Source: Bacteroides fragilis
GTDB taxonomy: Bacteria; Bacteroidota; Bacteroidia; Bacteroidales; Bacteroidaceae
DNA: 64,000 nucleotides
Direction of reading: 5' to 3'
Assembly: GCF_002849695.1 (NCBI RefSeq)
Contig: NZ_CP018937.1
Span: 3,286,001-3,350,000, forward strand
Position numbers and translations under genes: made by a program. Shown one piece after another: positions 25,135-33,741 of this stretch. The notes under the pieces are model-generated. The model was given only the letters and a program-made list of their open reading frames with translations, did not search any database and had not been told where the DNA came from. Every line of letters begins with the position of its first letter. Positions within the stretch are counted from its first letter, which is position 1.

Positions 25135-25227
25135 CATCCTTTCCCGAAATAAACGCATAAAAACGATATTTTTTTTGAAATTATCGGCTAAAAATCGGCA
25201 AAAAAATGAGGTTTAGTCTTTTTTATC

Positions 25228-25235
25228 TACTTTTG
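25228..25235 (+). promoter_or_regulatory. -7 box for the AlbA_2 gene, implying a leaderless mRNA
   Basis: TACTTTTG at 25228-25235 matches TAnnTTTG. The ATG follows only 5 bp later at 25241, so transcription would begin at or next to the start codon. No good -33 box is seen at the usual spacing. Confidence 0.45.
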
Positions 25236-25240
25236 CAAGC

Positions 25241-25882
25241 ATGAAACCGCTTACAGATACTGATTACATACACGCATTGATAGCCGAAGGGGAGCATCAG
25301 CAACAAGACTTTAAATTTGAAATATCCGATGCCCGCAAGATTGCCAAAACGCTGTCGGCCTTTGCCAACACCGATGGAGGACGGTTGTTGATCGGAGTAA
25401 AAGACAATGGGAAAATTGCCGGTGTACGTTCGGACGAAGAAAAATACATGATAGAAGCAGCTGCCCAACTTTACTGTCAGCCGAAAGTGCATTATTCCAT
25501 GCAAACATTTCACGTCGAAGGACGTTCTGTATTAGTCGTACAAATAGAGGAAAGTGAGAACAAGCCTGTTTATGCCAAGGATGAAACCGGTAAACCACTG
25601 GCATATATCCGCATTAAAGACGAGAATATCCTGGCTACTCCGGTACATCTGCGCATTTGGCAGCAAAGCGGAAATCCGGCAGGTGAACTGATCCAATATA
25701 CCGAGCGAGAACAGTTATTACTCGACTTACTGGAAAAAAACACCTCACTCTCACTGAATCGCTATTGCCGGCAAGCAGGTATTTCCCGACGGGCCGCAGA
25801 GCATTTATTGGCTAAGTTGATCCGGTTCGACATTGTGGAACCAATATTCGAAAACCACAAATTCTACTTCCGACTGAAATAG
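25241..25882 (+). CDS. AlbA_2-domain (Schlafen-like) putative DNA-binding protein
   Basis: 213 aa. Residues 15-130 match the AlbA_2/Schlafen AAA_4 domain: EGEHQQQDFKFEI, then TLSAFANTDGGRLLIGVKDNG, then VQIEESENKPVYAK and AYIRIKDEN. The C-terminal part (about 150-213) is a winged-helix region with SLNRYCRQAGISRRAAEHLLAKL. This pairing is common in transcription regulators and occasionally in defence genes. No partner operon is visible, since it is followed by a repeat array and an unrelated transporter. DNA binding is inferred from the fold; the target is unknown. Confidence 0.8.
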   Translation: MKPLTDTDYIHALIAEGEHQQQDFKFEISDARKIAKTLSAFANTDGGRLLIGVKDNGKIAGVRSDEEKYMIEAAAQLYCQPKVHYSMQTFHVEGRSVLVVQIEESENKPVYAKDETGKPLAYIRIKDENILATPVHLRIWQQSGNPAGELIQYTEREQLLLDLLEKNTSLSLNRYCRQAGISRRAAEHLLAKLIRFDIVEPIFENHKFYFRLK

Positions 25883-25958
25883 AAGGGGGGGCCGGAGAAT
25901 ACGGTGTTTTGACGCGCACCCTAAGGGAGAGCATCTGTTGCCTTGAATGCCAGTTCCA

Positions 25959-26068
25959 TTTACATGCCGAGGTAAATGCTTTTACATACCGAGGTAAATG
26001 GATTTACATGCCGAGGTAAATGCTTTTACACGCCGAAGTAAATGGATTTACATACCGAGGAAAAAGCA
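25959..26068. repeat. Five-copy 22-bp tandem repeat with hairpin units
   Basis: TTTAC starts at 25959, 25981, 26003, 26025 and 26047, an exact 22-bp period. Each unit reads close to TTTACATGCCGAGGTAAATG, with small differences alternating between odd and even copies. TTTAC and GTAAA within a unit are inverted, so each copy can form a 5-bp hairpin. The last copy has lost its GTAAA. It lies between the AlbA_2 gene and the alanine symporter. Downstream an 8-bp stem (ATGGTTCA at 26108, TGAACCAT at 26133) may be part of the symporter leader. There are no spacers, so it is not CRISPR. Confidence 0.9.
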
Positions 26069-26174
26069 GGTAAATATAATCTACTGATTATCAACATTAT
26101 TAAAACGATGGTTCAACTACGTATCGGCCGGATGAACCATAGAACAATACACCGATGGTTTAATTAACAAAGAC

Positions 26175-27554
26175 ATGGATCTGATTAACGATATATTATG
26201 GACCTACATCCTTATCGCAATGCTGTTGGGGTGCGCCGTTTGGTTCACGCTTAAAACCCGTTTCGTACAATTCCGGATGATTGGCGAAATGGTACGTCTT
26301 CTGAAAGATTCCGGCGGAAAAGAGGAGAACGGAGAAAAACATATTTCTTCATTCCAGGCTTTCGCCATATCACTGGCAAGTCGTGTCGGGACAGGAAATC
26401 TTGCAGGCGTAGCTACAGCTATTGCCGTAGGCGGACCGGGTGCGATATTCTGGATGTGGATCATTGCCTTGTTAGGAGCATCAAGTGCTTTTGTCGAATC
26501 TACCCTTGCACAGTTATATAAAGAAAAAGGAAAGGAATCATTTATAGGAGGTCCTGCTTATTACATGAAGAAGGGATTGAAGAAGCCATGGATGGGAATT
26601 CTTTTTGCCATACTAATTACCATTACTTTCGGTTTCGCTTTCAATTCGGTACAGAGTAATACCATTTGTGCGGCCGTAGAGCATGCATTCGGCATCAACC
26701 ACATACCGATGGGAATCATCCTGACCGGGCTCACTTTATTGATCATCTTCGGAGGCATCCAGCGCATCGCCAAAGTAAGCAGCATCATTGTCCCCATTAT
26801 GGCACTGGGATATGTAGGGCTGGCACTCGCCATTGTACTCCTGAACATCACGCATCTGCCAGGTGTTATCGAAACCATCATCAGTCATGCTTTTGGTTGG
26901 CAACAAGCTTTGGGAGGCGGTATGGGAGCTGCTCTGATGCAAGGCATCAAACGGGGCCTGTTCAGCAATGAAGCCGGTATGGGTTCCGCACCCAATGCAG
27001 CCGCCACAGCATACGTGTCACATCCCGTCAAGCAGGGCCTGATCCAGACTTTAGGAGTTTTTACAGATACACTTATCATCTGTTCGTGTACGGCATTTAT
27101 CATTCTTTTCAGTGGTGCTCCGCTCGACGGTTCGACCAATGGAGTGCAACTTACCCAGCATGCACTGAACAATGAAATAGGGAGCCTCGGAGGTATTTTT
27201 GTGGCAATCGCTCTCTTCTTTTTTGCGTTCAGCAGTATCATTGGAAATTATTATTACGGTGAAGCAAACATCCGCTATCTTACCCACAGGAGATGGGTGG
27301 TATACCTCTACCGGATATTGGTAGGCGCCATGGTATGGGTAGGTGCCATGTCCACACTCGACTTCGTATGGGGACTGGCAGATATTACCATGGGATTAAT
27401 GGCTGTCTGCAACCTGATAGCAATTTCCTTCCTCGGAAAATATGCTTTCCGCTTATTGCAGGACTATCGTGAACAGAAGAAAGCGGGCATCCAAAGTCCG
27501 GTATTCACCAAAAACAAAATGAAAGACATAGAGCAGGACATCGAATGTTGGTAA
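26175..27554 (+). CDS. Sodium:alanine (AGCS-family) symporter
   Basis: 459 aa, a full-length AGCS transporter with about eleven hydrophobic helices. Family signatures are QAFAISLASRVGTGNLAGVATAIAVGGPGA near 70, FIGGPAYYMKKGL near 120, and KRGLFSNEAGMGSAPNAAATA near 270. The last stretch contains residues that bind substrate and Na+ in related structures. It would import alanine or glycine with Na+ across the inner membrane. The upstream 290 bp hold the 22-bp repeat array and a small hairpin, both of which could affect expression. It is monocistronic: the next gene has its own promoter. Confidence 0.92.
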   Translation: MDLINDILWTYILIAMLLGCAVWFTLKTRFVQFRMIGEMVRLLKDSGGKEENGEKHISSFQAFAISLASRVGTGNLAGVATAIAVGGPGAIFWMWIIALLGASSAFVESTLAQLYKEKGKESFIGGPAYYMKKGLKKPWMGILFAILITITFGFAFNSVQSNTICAAVEHAFGINHIPMGIILTGLTLLIIFGGIQRIAKVSSIIVPIMALGYVGLALAIVLLNITHLPGVIETIISHAFGWQQALGGGMGAALMQGIKRGLFSNEAGMGSAPNAAATAYVSHPVKQGLIQTLGVFTDTLIICSCTAFIILFSGAPLDGSTNGVQLTQHALNNEIGSLGGIFVAIALFFFAFSSIIGNYYYGEANIRYLTHRRWVVYLYRILVGAMVWVGAMSTLDFVWGLADITMGLMAVCNLIAISFLGKYAFRLLQDYREQKKAGIQSPVFTKNKMKDIEQDIECW

Positions 27555-27615
27555 AGTACCTCAAAAAGAATAGATGTTATCCATATAATCTGTAGCAATT
27601 TAACAAGTTATTTAG

Positions 27616-27623
27616 TAAATTTG
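27616..27623 (+). promoter_or_regulatory. -7 box of the 212-aa gene
   Basis: TAAATTTG matches TAnnTTTG, 32 bp upstream of the ATG at 27656. Confidence 0.5.
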
Positions 27624-27655
27624 CAGCCTCAATCTATAAATTGACCAAATGACTT

Positions 27656-28294
27656 ATGAGCATATTCGCTAACTTATTCAAGAAACAAGCCGACGCTGAC
27701 GCAAAAGTAGTGGGCAATGTCGAAGACTTCGTATCACTGACACGTGTATATTTTCAATCTGTAATTGCAGTAAATTTGGGTATCACAAATATCCGCTTCC
27801 TGCCGGATGTAGCCAACTTCAAACGTTTGTTCAAAGTAGCCACGCAAGGAGGTAAGTTAGGATTAGCCGAGAAATCGGCATCCCGCAAGATGCTGATGCA
27901 GGATTACGGCATCAGTGAATCATTCTTTAAAGAGATAGACACATCTATCAAAAAAAACTGCCGTACGCAAAACGATGTACAAGCATACCTTTTCATGTAT
28001 CAGGGATTCTCAAGCGACCTGATGATGCTGATGGGTAACCTGATGCAATGGAAATTCCGTATGCCGGCCCTATTTAAAAAGGCCCTGCGCTCCATGACAG
28101 AAAAAACAGTACATGATGTATGTACCAAAACGGTATGGAAAGCAGATGACGTACACAAAACGGCAGCGGCTGTACGTCAATACAAAGAACGTCTCGGATT
28201 CTCGGAACAATGGATGTCAGAGTACGTTTATAACATTGTCTTGTTGGCTAAAAAGGAGCCTAAACACAAGGACGAAGAAGCAAAAACAAAATGA
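27656..28294 (+). CDS. Conserved protein of unknown function
   Basis: 212 aa, soluble, mostly helical. I do not recognise a named domain. Visible features are a long central helix-rich region with aromatic clusters (FMYQGFSSDLMMLMGNLMQWKFRMP is the most hydrophobic part, split here only for description) and basic segments before and after it. The C-terminus is highly charged (KKEPKHKDEEAKTK). It has its own -7 box and an intrinsic terminator at 28348, so it is a single-gene transcript. The pattern of a clean promoter, tidy terminator and ordinary codon use supports a real gene. No function is proposed. Confidence 0.75.
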   Translation: MSIFANLFKKQADADAKVVGNVEDFVSLTRVYFQSVIAVNLGITNIRFLPDVANFKRLFKVATQGGKLGLAEKSASRKMLMQDYGISESFFKEIDTSIKKNCRTQNDVQAYLFMYQGFSSDLMMLMGNLMQWKFRMPALFKKALRSMTEKTVHDVCTKTVWKADDVHKTAAAVRQYKERLGFSEQWMSEYVYNIVLLAKKEPKHKDEEAKTK

Positions 28295-28347
28295 AAAGCT
28301 GAATGTTATTAAACAAAAAAGAATCGTAAAGAATAGCACGAATAGCA

Positions 28348-28378
28348 AAGCGGAGGTTTTCTACCTCCGCTTTTTTTA
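28348..28378 (+). terminator. Intrinsic terminator
   Basis: An AAGCGGAGGT/ACCTCCGCTT stem with a short loop (5 nt) is followed by seven Ts, 54 bp after the stop of the 212-aa gene. Confidence 0.9.
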
Positions 28379-28427
28379 TTATATTTATGCAAATATTTCA
28401 ATTTTAACAACTTAAAAACAATCGCGT

Positions 28428-30527
28428 ATGAAACAAAAGAAAATGCTTTCACTCACACTTTCCCAAATCCGTCAACTATACTGTCAGGAGTTACCCGAAC
28501 TCACAGCAATGGCCCGGCAAAGTCTTGATGACACAGACTTTAAAAGCCACCTGCAAGAGTTCCTTGCTTCTCACATATCCGGAGGGAACAAAGCGGGTGA
28601 GCAAATTCGACTCCTTATCAACTACGACGGAAAGACAGTTCATGAATTGTCTAACGAACAGGATATGCAAATACAGACCTTATCCCTTCTCCGACGCTTC
28701 TTGACCGGGAATCTGGAAAATGCAGAAATGCCTACTGACTTGTTCCTGGATCTGTATAACCTCTTCAAAAGACTGGAGGACCCGGAAATACCCCTACCCT
28801 CTCCGCAACGAATCAAAAACAGAACCGAACGCTGGGCCACCGGACTGGACGAAGACGTGATAGAGCTACGCACCGAAAACAAAGAACGAATGCTGCATCT
28901 GCTGATACAAAAAATAGAGAACCGGAAATCAAAGCCATCCTCCCGGTTCCACTTTGAAGAAGGATTGAGTTATGAGGAGAAATACCATCAGGTCTGCCGG
29001 TGGTGGGATGATTTCCGCTTCCACCTTTCGATGGCTATCAAAACTCCTGCCGAACTCAACCGCTTCCTCGGAAATTCTCTTTCCAGCGAAACAATGTATT
29101 TATTGTCCAGAGCCCGTAAAAAAGGGATGCCTTTCTTCGCCACGCCCTATTATCTTTCTTTGCTCAACACCAACGGCGAAGGATACAATGACGAAGCTAT
29201 CCGAAGCTACATCCTCTATTCACCCCGTTTGGTGGAAACCTACGGCAATATCCGTGCCTGGGAGCGCGAAGATATTGTAGAAGCCGGAAAACCGAACGCT
29301 GCGGGATGGCTATTGCCGGACGGGCATAACATTCACCGTCGCTATCCGGAAGTAGCTATCCTGATTCCCGATACAATGGGACGTGCCTGCGGAGGACTGT
29401 GCGCTTCATGTCAACGTATGTACGACTTCCAAAGCGAACGACTGAATTTTGAATTCGACGCGCTCCGCCCTAAAGAAAGTTGGGATAAGAAACTACGCAG
29501 GTTGATGACTTATTTTGAAGAAGACACCCAGTTACGAGATATATTGATTACCGGAGGAGATGCTTTGATGAGCCAGAACAAGACTTTGCGAAACATTCTT
29601 GAAGCCGTATATCGCATGGCCGCACGAAAACGAAAAGCAAACCAAGAACGTCCGGAAGGAGAAAAATACGCTGAATTACAGCGTGTCCGTTTAGGATCGA
29701 GATTACTGGCTTACCTGCCTATGCGCATCAATGACGAACTGATAGAGATTCTGAGAGAATTCAAAGAAAAAGCCTCTGCCATCGGAATGAAACAATTTAT
29801 AATTCAGACCCACTTCCAGAGCCCGTTGGAGGTGACACCACAAACCCGGGAAGCCATCCGGAAAATCCTTTCCGCCGGATGGCTTATCACTAATCAGCTC
29901 GTATATACTGTGGCAGCATCCCGACGAGGACATACCACAAGGCTACGCCAAGTGCTCAACTCGCTGGGAGTGGTCTGTTACTATACCTTCTCTGTCAAAG
30001 GATTCAATGAAAATTATGCTGTATTCACACCTAACAGCCGGTCGATGCAGGAACAGCATGAGGAAAAAACATTTGGTAAACTAACTCCGGAACAAGCTGA
30101 CGAACTATATTCTCTTCTCGAAACAGGTGAAGACACAGCCGCCCGTATACGCCGTTTCATGAAGAAACACCATCTACCGTTCATGGCTACAGACCGAAGC
30201 GTACTCAATCTGCCTGCTATCGGCAAGAGCATGACATTCAACCTGGTGGGAATCACCGAAGAAGGTAAACGCATCCTTCGCTTTGACCATGACAGTACCC
30301 GACGCCACAGTTCTATTATTGACAAGTTGGGGAAAATATATATCGTGGAAAATAAATCGCTCGCAGCTTATTTAAGGCAATTAAGCAAAATGGGGGAAGA
30401 TCCGGAAGACTATGCCAGCATCTGGAGCTATACGGAAGGAGAAACAGAGCCCCGCTTCAAACTATATGAATATCCGGAATTTGAATTCCACACAACAGAC
30501 CGGATGAGTAATCTGGAAGTATTATAA
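28428..30527 (+). CDS. KamA-family radical SAM protein (lysine 2,3-aminomutase-like)
   Basis: 699 aa, much longer than bacterial lysine 2,3-aminomutase (about 420). The radical SAM cluster motif is CGGLCASC with Cys321, Cys325 and Cys328. Before it is a 300-residue N-terminal extension, mostly helical, of unknown role. After it are KamA-like blocks: DILITGGDALM, LRVRLGSR-like VRLGSRLLAYLPMRI, FIIQTHFQSPLEVTPQ and LITNQLVYTVAASRRGH. The usual PLP lysine is not obvious to me, so mutase activity is uncertain. The C-terminal 150 residues cover AIGKSMTFNLVGI and a terminal acidic region. Bacteroidota carry this long form widely; its substrate is unknown to me. Confidence 0.82.
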   Translation: MKQKKMLSLTLSQIRQLYCQELPELTAMARQSLDDTDFKSHLQEFLASHISGGNKAGEQIRLLINYDGKTVHELSNEQDMQIQTLSLLRRFLTGNLENAEMPTDLFLDLYNLFKRLEDPEIPLPSPQRIKNRTERWATGLDEDVIELRTENKERMLHLLIQKIENRKSKPSSRFHFEEGLSYEEKYHQVCRWWDDFRFHLSMAIKTPAELNRFLGNSLSSETMYLLSRARKKGMPFFATPYYLSLLNTNGEGYNDEAIRSYILYSPRLVETYGNIRAWEREDIVEAGKPNAAGWLLPDGHNIHRRYPEVAILIPDTMGRACGGLCASCQRMYDFQSERLNFEFDALRPKESWDKKLRRLMTYFEEDTQLRDILITGGDALMSQNKTLRNILEAVYRMAARKRKANQERPEGEKYAELQRVRLGSRLLAYLPMRINDELIEILREFKEKASAIGMKQFIIQTHFQSPLEVTPQTREAIRKILSAGWLITNQLVYTVAASRRGHTTRLRQVLNSLGVVCYYTFSVKGFNENYAVFTPNSRSMQEQHEEKTFGKLTPEQADELYSLLETGEDTAARIRRFMKKHHLPFMATDRSVLNLPAIGKSMTFNLVGITEEGKRILRFDHDSTRRHSSIIDKLGKIYIVENKSLAAYLRQLSKMGEDPEDYASIWSYTEGETEPRFKLYEYPEFEFHTTDRMSNLEVL

Positions 30528-30529
30528 AC

Positions 30530-30579
30530 GATAAACAGTGAACGATAAACGATGAACTGTTTATCGTTCACTGTTCATC
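30530..30579. terminator. 21-bp inverted repeat between convergent genes
   Basis: GATAAACAGTGAACGATAAAC (30530-30550) pairs with 30559-30579 at 20 of 21 positions across an 8-nt loop. It fills the space between the stops of the kamA-like gene and the permease. There is no T-run, so it may act with Rho or as an mRNA-end stabiliser. The arms are themselves made of the 7-mers GATAAAC and AGTGAAC, repeated. Confidence 0.6.
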
Positions 30580-30581
30580 AT

Positions 30582-31907
30582 TCATCGTTCTTCTTCCTCT
30601 TTCACCCGAATTACGATATTTGCTATAATCGCAGTCAAGCCACCGGTAGTGATGCCTGACGAAAAGATACTGCGGATAGCTTCGGGAGCCTGACTCAATA
30701 CATCAGGCATCAATTCCACTCCCAGCCCTAATGAAAGACTGACAGCCAGCACCAATGTCTCCTTACGTCCGATGTTTTGTGACGAAACGATGCGGATTCC
30801 GGCTGCTGCCACAGTTCCGAACATCAACAAAGTAGCTCCGCCCAACACCGGGTCCGGCATCAACGAAAAAACAGCTCCTACAATCGGGAATAATCCTAAA
30901 AGAATCAGCATTGCCGCTATATAGTAACCCACATACCGACTGGCTACTCCTGTCAGCTGAATAATTCCATTATTCTGCGCAAAAATAGAGTTCGGGAAAG
31001 AATTGAAAATACCTGCCAGGAAAGAATTAAAGCCATCGGCCATCACACCACCCGAAACCCGTTTCAGGTAGTCGTCACCTTCAATCTTCAAACCTGAAAT
31101 CATTGAATTCGCCGTCACATCTCCGGTCGCCTCAATAGCTGTAATCATATACACCAGCCCGATAGCGATAAAAGAAGACACATTAAAATCAAGTCCGTAT
31201 TTAAATGGCTGAGGAATATTAAAACTCATCAACATCTCTACATTCAAAGCACTCATATCCACTTTTCCTAAAGCAAAAGCGAGCCCATATCCTAAACAAA
31301 GTCCCAGCACAATAGAACTCATACGCAAATATTTATTTTTGCAACGATTGAAAAACAAAACGCTGAGCAAAACCACACCTGCAATCGAAAGGTTCTCCCA
31401 AGAAGCAAATGTTCCATTATCCATCGCAGCATAACCACCTCCACAAGAAACAATACCTACCTTTATCAGACTCAACCCGATAAGCAATACCACAATACCC
31501 GAAACCAGCGGAGTGATGATATTGCGCATATACTTGAAGGTACGACTAATAACCATTTCAATGGGAGCTGCCGCCATACAGACACCAAAAATAAGAGGAA
31601 GTCCGCCTACAAGCCCCGTAGCAATGATCGGACCAATAAACGAAAAGCTCGTGCCTTGTATACAAAGCAGTCTCGCCCCGATAGGGCCAAAACGTCGGCA
31701 CTGGATAAAAGTAGACACTCCCGAAGCAAAAAGAGACATCGATACCAAAAATCCGGTTTTCTCTACATCCAGTTTCAGAGCACTGGCAATAATCAACGGA
31801 GGAGTAATAATAGCTACAAAAATAGCAAGCAGATGTTGCAATGCCGCAAATAAAGCATCTTTAAACGGCGGACGGTCCTCAATACCGTATATCAAATCAG
31901 TTTTCAT
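30582..31907 (-). CDS. Nucleobase:cation symporter-2 (xanthine/uracil permease family)
   Basis: 441 aa with about twelve to fourteen hydrophobic helices. NCS2 blocks are clear: QHLLAIFVAIITPPLI near 25, IQCRRFGPIGARLLCIQGTSFSFIGP near 75, and the substrate motif AIEATGDVTANS near 265 with the Glu typical of the family. FAQNNGIIQLTGVASRYVG follows near 310. The Gln/Asn pattern is closer to xanthine/urate permeases than to uracil permeases, but the base cannot be assigned from sequence. A DUF5020 outer-membrane protein lies 7 bp upstream on the same strand, so the pair likely moves nucleobases or nucleosides across both membranes. Confidence 0.88.
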   Translation of the reverse strand: MKTDLIYGIEDRPPFKDALFAALQHLLAIFVAIITPPLIIASALKLDVEKTGFLVSMSLFASGVSTFIQCRRFGPIGARLLCIQGTSFSFIGPIIATGLVGGLPLIFGVCMAAAPIEMVISRTFKYMRNIITPLVSGIVVLLIGLSLIKVGIVSCGGGYAAMDNGTFASWENLSIAGVVLLSVLFFNRCKNKYLRMSSIVLGLCLGYGLAFALGKVDMSALNVEMLMSFNIPQPFKYGLDFNVSSFIAIGLVYMITAIEATGDVTANSMISGLKIEGDDYLKRVSGGVMADGFNSFLAGIFNSFPNSIFAQNNGIIQLTGVASRYVGYYIAAMLILLGLFPIVGAVFSLMPDPVLGGATLLMFGTVAAAGIRIVSSQNIGRKETLVLAVSLSLGLGVELMPDVLSQAPEAIRSIFSSGITTGGLTAIIANIVIRVKEEEER

Positions 31908-31914
31908 CAGTTTT

Positions 31915-32622
31915 TTAGTTTATTGTCCATTTTAGCGCCAGTGTAGGGATGACATAAAAACCATCGCGTCCACCGAAATTATTACTCAGCTCAACTTCTG
32001 AACCTACACTCAGATTAAACTTGTCACTGATACCTCTTATACGGTTCAGATTCACCCAAAACTGAGGTTCGGTAAGAAAAATCGTTTTGCCATAAGCCGT
32101 CTCTTCGCGCCACCAATCAGCAAATCCGGAGAAAGTAAGCAGGTTCCTGCTGAAATTCATGTACCAGGTCCCGGTCAACTGGAAGTTATGGGGAGAACGA
32201 TGTTTCTGAATATACTTATACAGGACCGACAATGAAAATCCACGTGAAAAAGAAGCATTATTATAAGTATATGTTGCACCACCCAAATAGGCGTTATTAT
32301 AAGAAAAACCTTTGGCAAGTCCACCGTTATATTCCACATGTACCGAAAATGGATTCTTCCAGAATTTCAATTCACGTGCTATTTCCCAATAAGCGGCAGC
32401 CACTCCGTCTGAGGTATAATCCATATCGACAAAGAAATAAGTGCTTCCCCACTTGTCGGGATGAAACTTCTCCACAGTAGAGGTTAGCACAGGACGACCT
32501 TTTAAATCTTTATCATACAAAGAACGTCCAAAATCATAATGCAACTGGATGTTCTGTGCCTTTAACCCGACGCCGACAGACAAGATAAACAGACAGAAAA
32601 TAGCAATAGCGGTTCTTCTCAT
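31915..32622 (-). CDS. DUF5020 outer-membrane channel-like protein (Tsx-like)
   Basis: 235 aa with a signal peptide ending GLKAQ. The remaining sequence alternates aromatic and polar residues and ends in ALKWTIN, with about twelve amphipathic strands, as expected of a small beta-barrel. DFGRSLYDKDLKGRPVLTSTVEKFHPDKWGSTYFFVDMDY is the conserved opening of DUF5020 (positions 30-70), which resembles the nucleoside channel Tsx. It is cotranscribed with the purine/pyrimidine permease 7 bp downstream. A nucleoside or nucleobase uptake role across the outer membrane is inferred from fold and context. Confidence 0.85.
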   Translation of the reverse strand: MRRTAIAIFCLFILSVGVGLKAQNIQLHYDFGRSLYDKDLKGRPVLTSTVEKFHPDKWGSTYFFVDMDYTSDGVAAAYWEIARELKFWKNPFSVHVEYNGGLAKGFSYNNAYLGGATYTYNNASFSRGFSLSVLYKYIQKHRSPHNFQLTGTWYMNFSRNLLTFSGFADWWREETAYGKTIFLTEPQFWVNLNRIRGISDKFNLSVGSEVELSNNFGGRDGFYVIPTLALKWTIN

Positions 32623-32647
32623 GTTGAATGTTTTTTGAATTAAGGCG

Positions 32648-32655
32648 CAAAAGTA
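32648..32655 (-). promoter_or_regulatory. -7 box of the DUF5020-permease operon
   Basis: The minus strand reads TACTTTTG, an exact TAnnTTTG match, 26 bp upstream of the DUF5020 ATG. It is back to back with a plus-strand box at 32701. Confidence 0.55.
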
Positions 32656-32700
32656 ATTAAAAATCGTGGGAGTACGTTTCTATAAAATAGATATTATCAC

Positions 32701-32708
32701 TATTTTTG
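32701..32708 (+). promoter_or_regulatory. -7 box of the UDG-family gene
   Basis: TATTTTTG matches TAnnTTTG, 21 bp upstream of the ATG at 32730. The transcript probably also includes the ArsC-like gene. Confidence 0.5.
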
Positions 32709-32729
32709 TTCCCAATCAAATAGCGAATA

Positions 32730-33320
32730 ATGGACATAGAAATAGAAAACCACCCGTTAGAACCTTTTCTCCCGGCCAATGCCCGATTGCTGATGCTGGG
32801 AAGTTTTCCACCCCAGAAAAAGCGATGGTCAATGGACTTTTATTACCCGAACCTGAACAATGATATGTGGAGAATCGTCGGACTTTTATTCTTCAACAAC
32901 AAGGATTATTTTCTGAACGAAAACAGGAAGGCCTTTTGTCGTGAACGGATAACAGACTTCCTTAACGACAAAGGAATAGCACTGTTCGATACCGCATCAT
33001 CCATCCGACGATTACAGGACAATGCTTCCGATAAGTTTCTGGAAGTGGTGCAGCCCACTGACATAAGCCGGCTCCTCAGGTTAATTCCGGAATGCAAAGC
33101 CATCGTCACAACAGGACAAAAGGCAACAGACACTCTCCGGACACAATTCGAAGTGAGAGAACCCAAAGTGGGAGATTTCTCTGAATTTGTTTTTGAAGGA
33201 CGTCCGATGCGACTATACCGGATGCCTTCTTCTTCACGGGCATACCCATTGGCACTGGATAAAAAAGCGGCAGCTTACCGTGTCATGTATCAAGATTTAC
33301 AAATGCTTAATATAGAATAA
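32730..33320 (+). CDS. Uracil-DNA glycosylase-family protein
   Basis: 196 aa. Motif 1 is LLMLGSFPPQKKRW near residue 20, in the position where UDG families place the water-activating residue. FYYPNLNNDMW follows, with Asn in the base pocket. IVTTGQKA marks the central strand. The second motif, MPSSSRAYP near 165, corresponds to the DNA-intercalation loop. This pattern fits the MUG-like/UdgX-like side of the superfamily. It would remove uracil or a related mispaired base from DNA. The ArsC/Spx-like gene follows after 2 bp. It may cooperate with the repair-type radical SAM module at 20573-23515, but that is speculation. Confidence 0.82.
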   Translation: MDIEIENHPLEPFLPANARLLMLGSFPPQKKRWSMDFYYPNLNNDMWRIVGLLFFNNKDYFLNENRKAFCRERITDFLNDKGIALFDTASSIRRLQDNASDKFLEVVQPTDISRLLRLIPECKAIVTTGQKATDTLRTQFEVREPKVGDFSEFVFEGRPMRLYRMPSSSRAYPLALDKKAAAYRVMYQDLQMLNIE

Positions 33321-33322
33321 AT

Positions 33323-33676
33323 ATGAAACCTCTTTTTTTGCAATATCCTGCATGCAGTACTTGCCAAAAAGCCAAAAAGTGGCTGACGGAAAACAAAATT
33401 GAGTATACCAACCGCCTTATAGTGGAAGATAATCCCACGACAGAGGAGTTGAAAGCCTGGATTCCATTGAGCGGACTACCCGTTAAGAAGTTTTTCAACA
33501 CCAGCGGAGTAGTATATAAAGAGCTGAAGCTCAGCAGCAAGCTCCCGACAATGACCGAAGAAGAACAGATCGCCCTTTTGGCCACTAACGGCAAACTGGT
33601 GAAACGGCCATTAGTAGTAACAGACTATTTCGTATTGGTAGGCTTCAAACCCGAAGAATGGGAAAAATTAAAATAA
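33323..33676 (+). CDS. ArsC/Spx-family thioredoxin-fold protein
   Basis: 117 aa. The N-terminal motif YPACSTCQKAKKWL has a CxxC (Cys11 and Cys14), and the later conserved KRPLVV closes the fold. These are features of the ArsC/Spx/YffB family. True ArsC reductases have a single catalytic Cys with three Arg residues, whereas Spx carries CxxC. This protein has CxxC but no Spx-specific partner context. Reductase or redox regulator are both open. It is coupled to the UDG-family gene, 2 bp upstream. Confidence 0.85.
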   Translation: MKPLFLQYPACSTCQKAKKWLTENKIEYTNRLIVEDNPTTEELKAWIPLSGLPVKKFFNTSGVVYKELKLSSKLPTMTEEEQIALLATNGKLVKRPLVVTDYFVLVGFKPEEWEKLK

Positions 33677-33700
33677 TTAGCAACTTCTTTGCATAAAAGC

Positions 33701-33730
33701 TTGCCAATTCAGAAGTTTATTCTACCTTTG
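33701..33730 (+). promoter_or_regulatory. Promoter of tRNA-Trp
   Basis: TTG at 33701 and TACCTTTG at 33723-33730 are 19 bp apart, matching the Bacteroidota consensus. The mature tRNA begins 12 bp downstream. Confidence 0.65.
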
Positions 33731-33741
33731 CAGCCGCAAAC

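Noticed and set aside
25959..26068. CRISPR array
   Set aside because: The repeats are directly adjacent with no spacers, and there are no cas genes.
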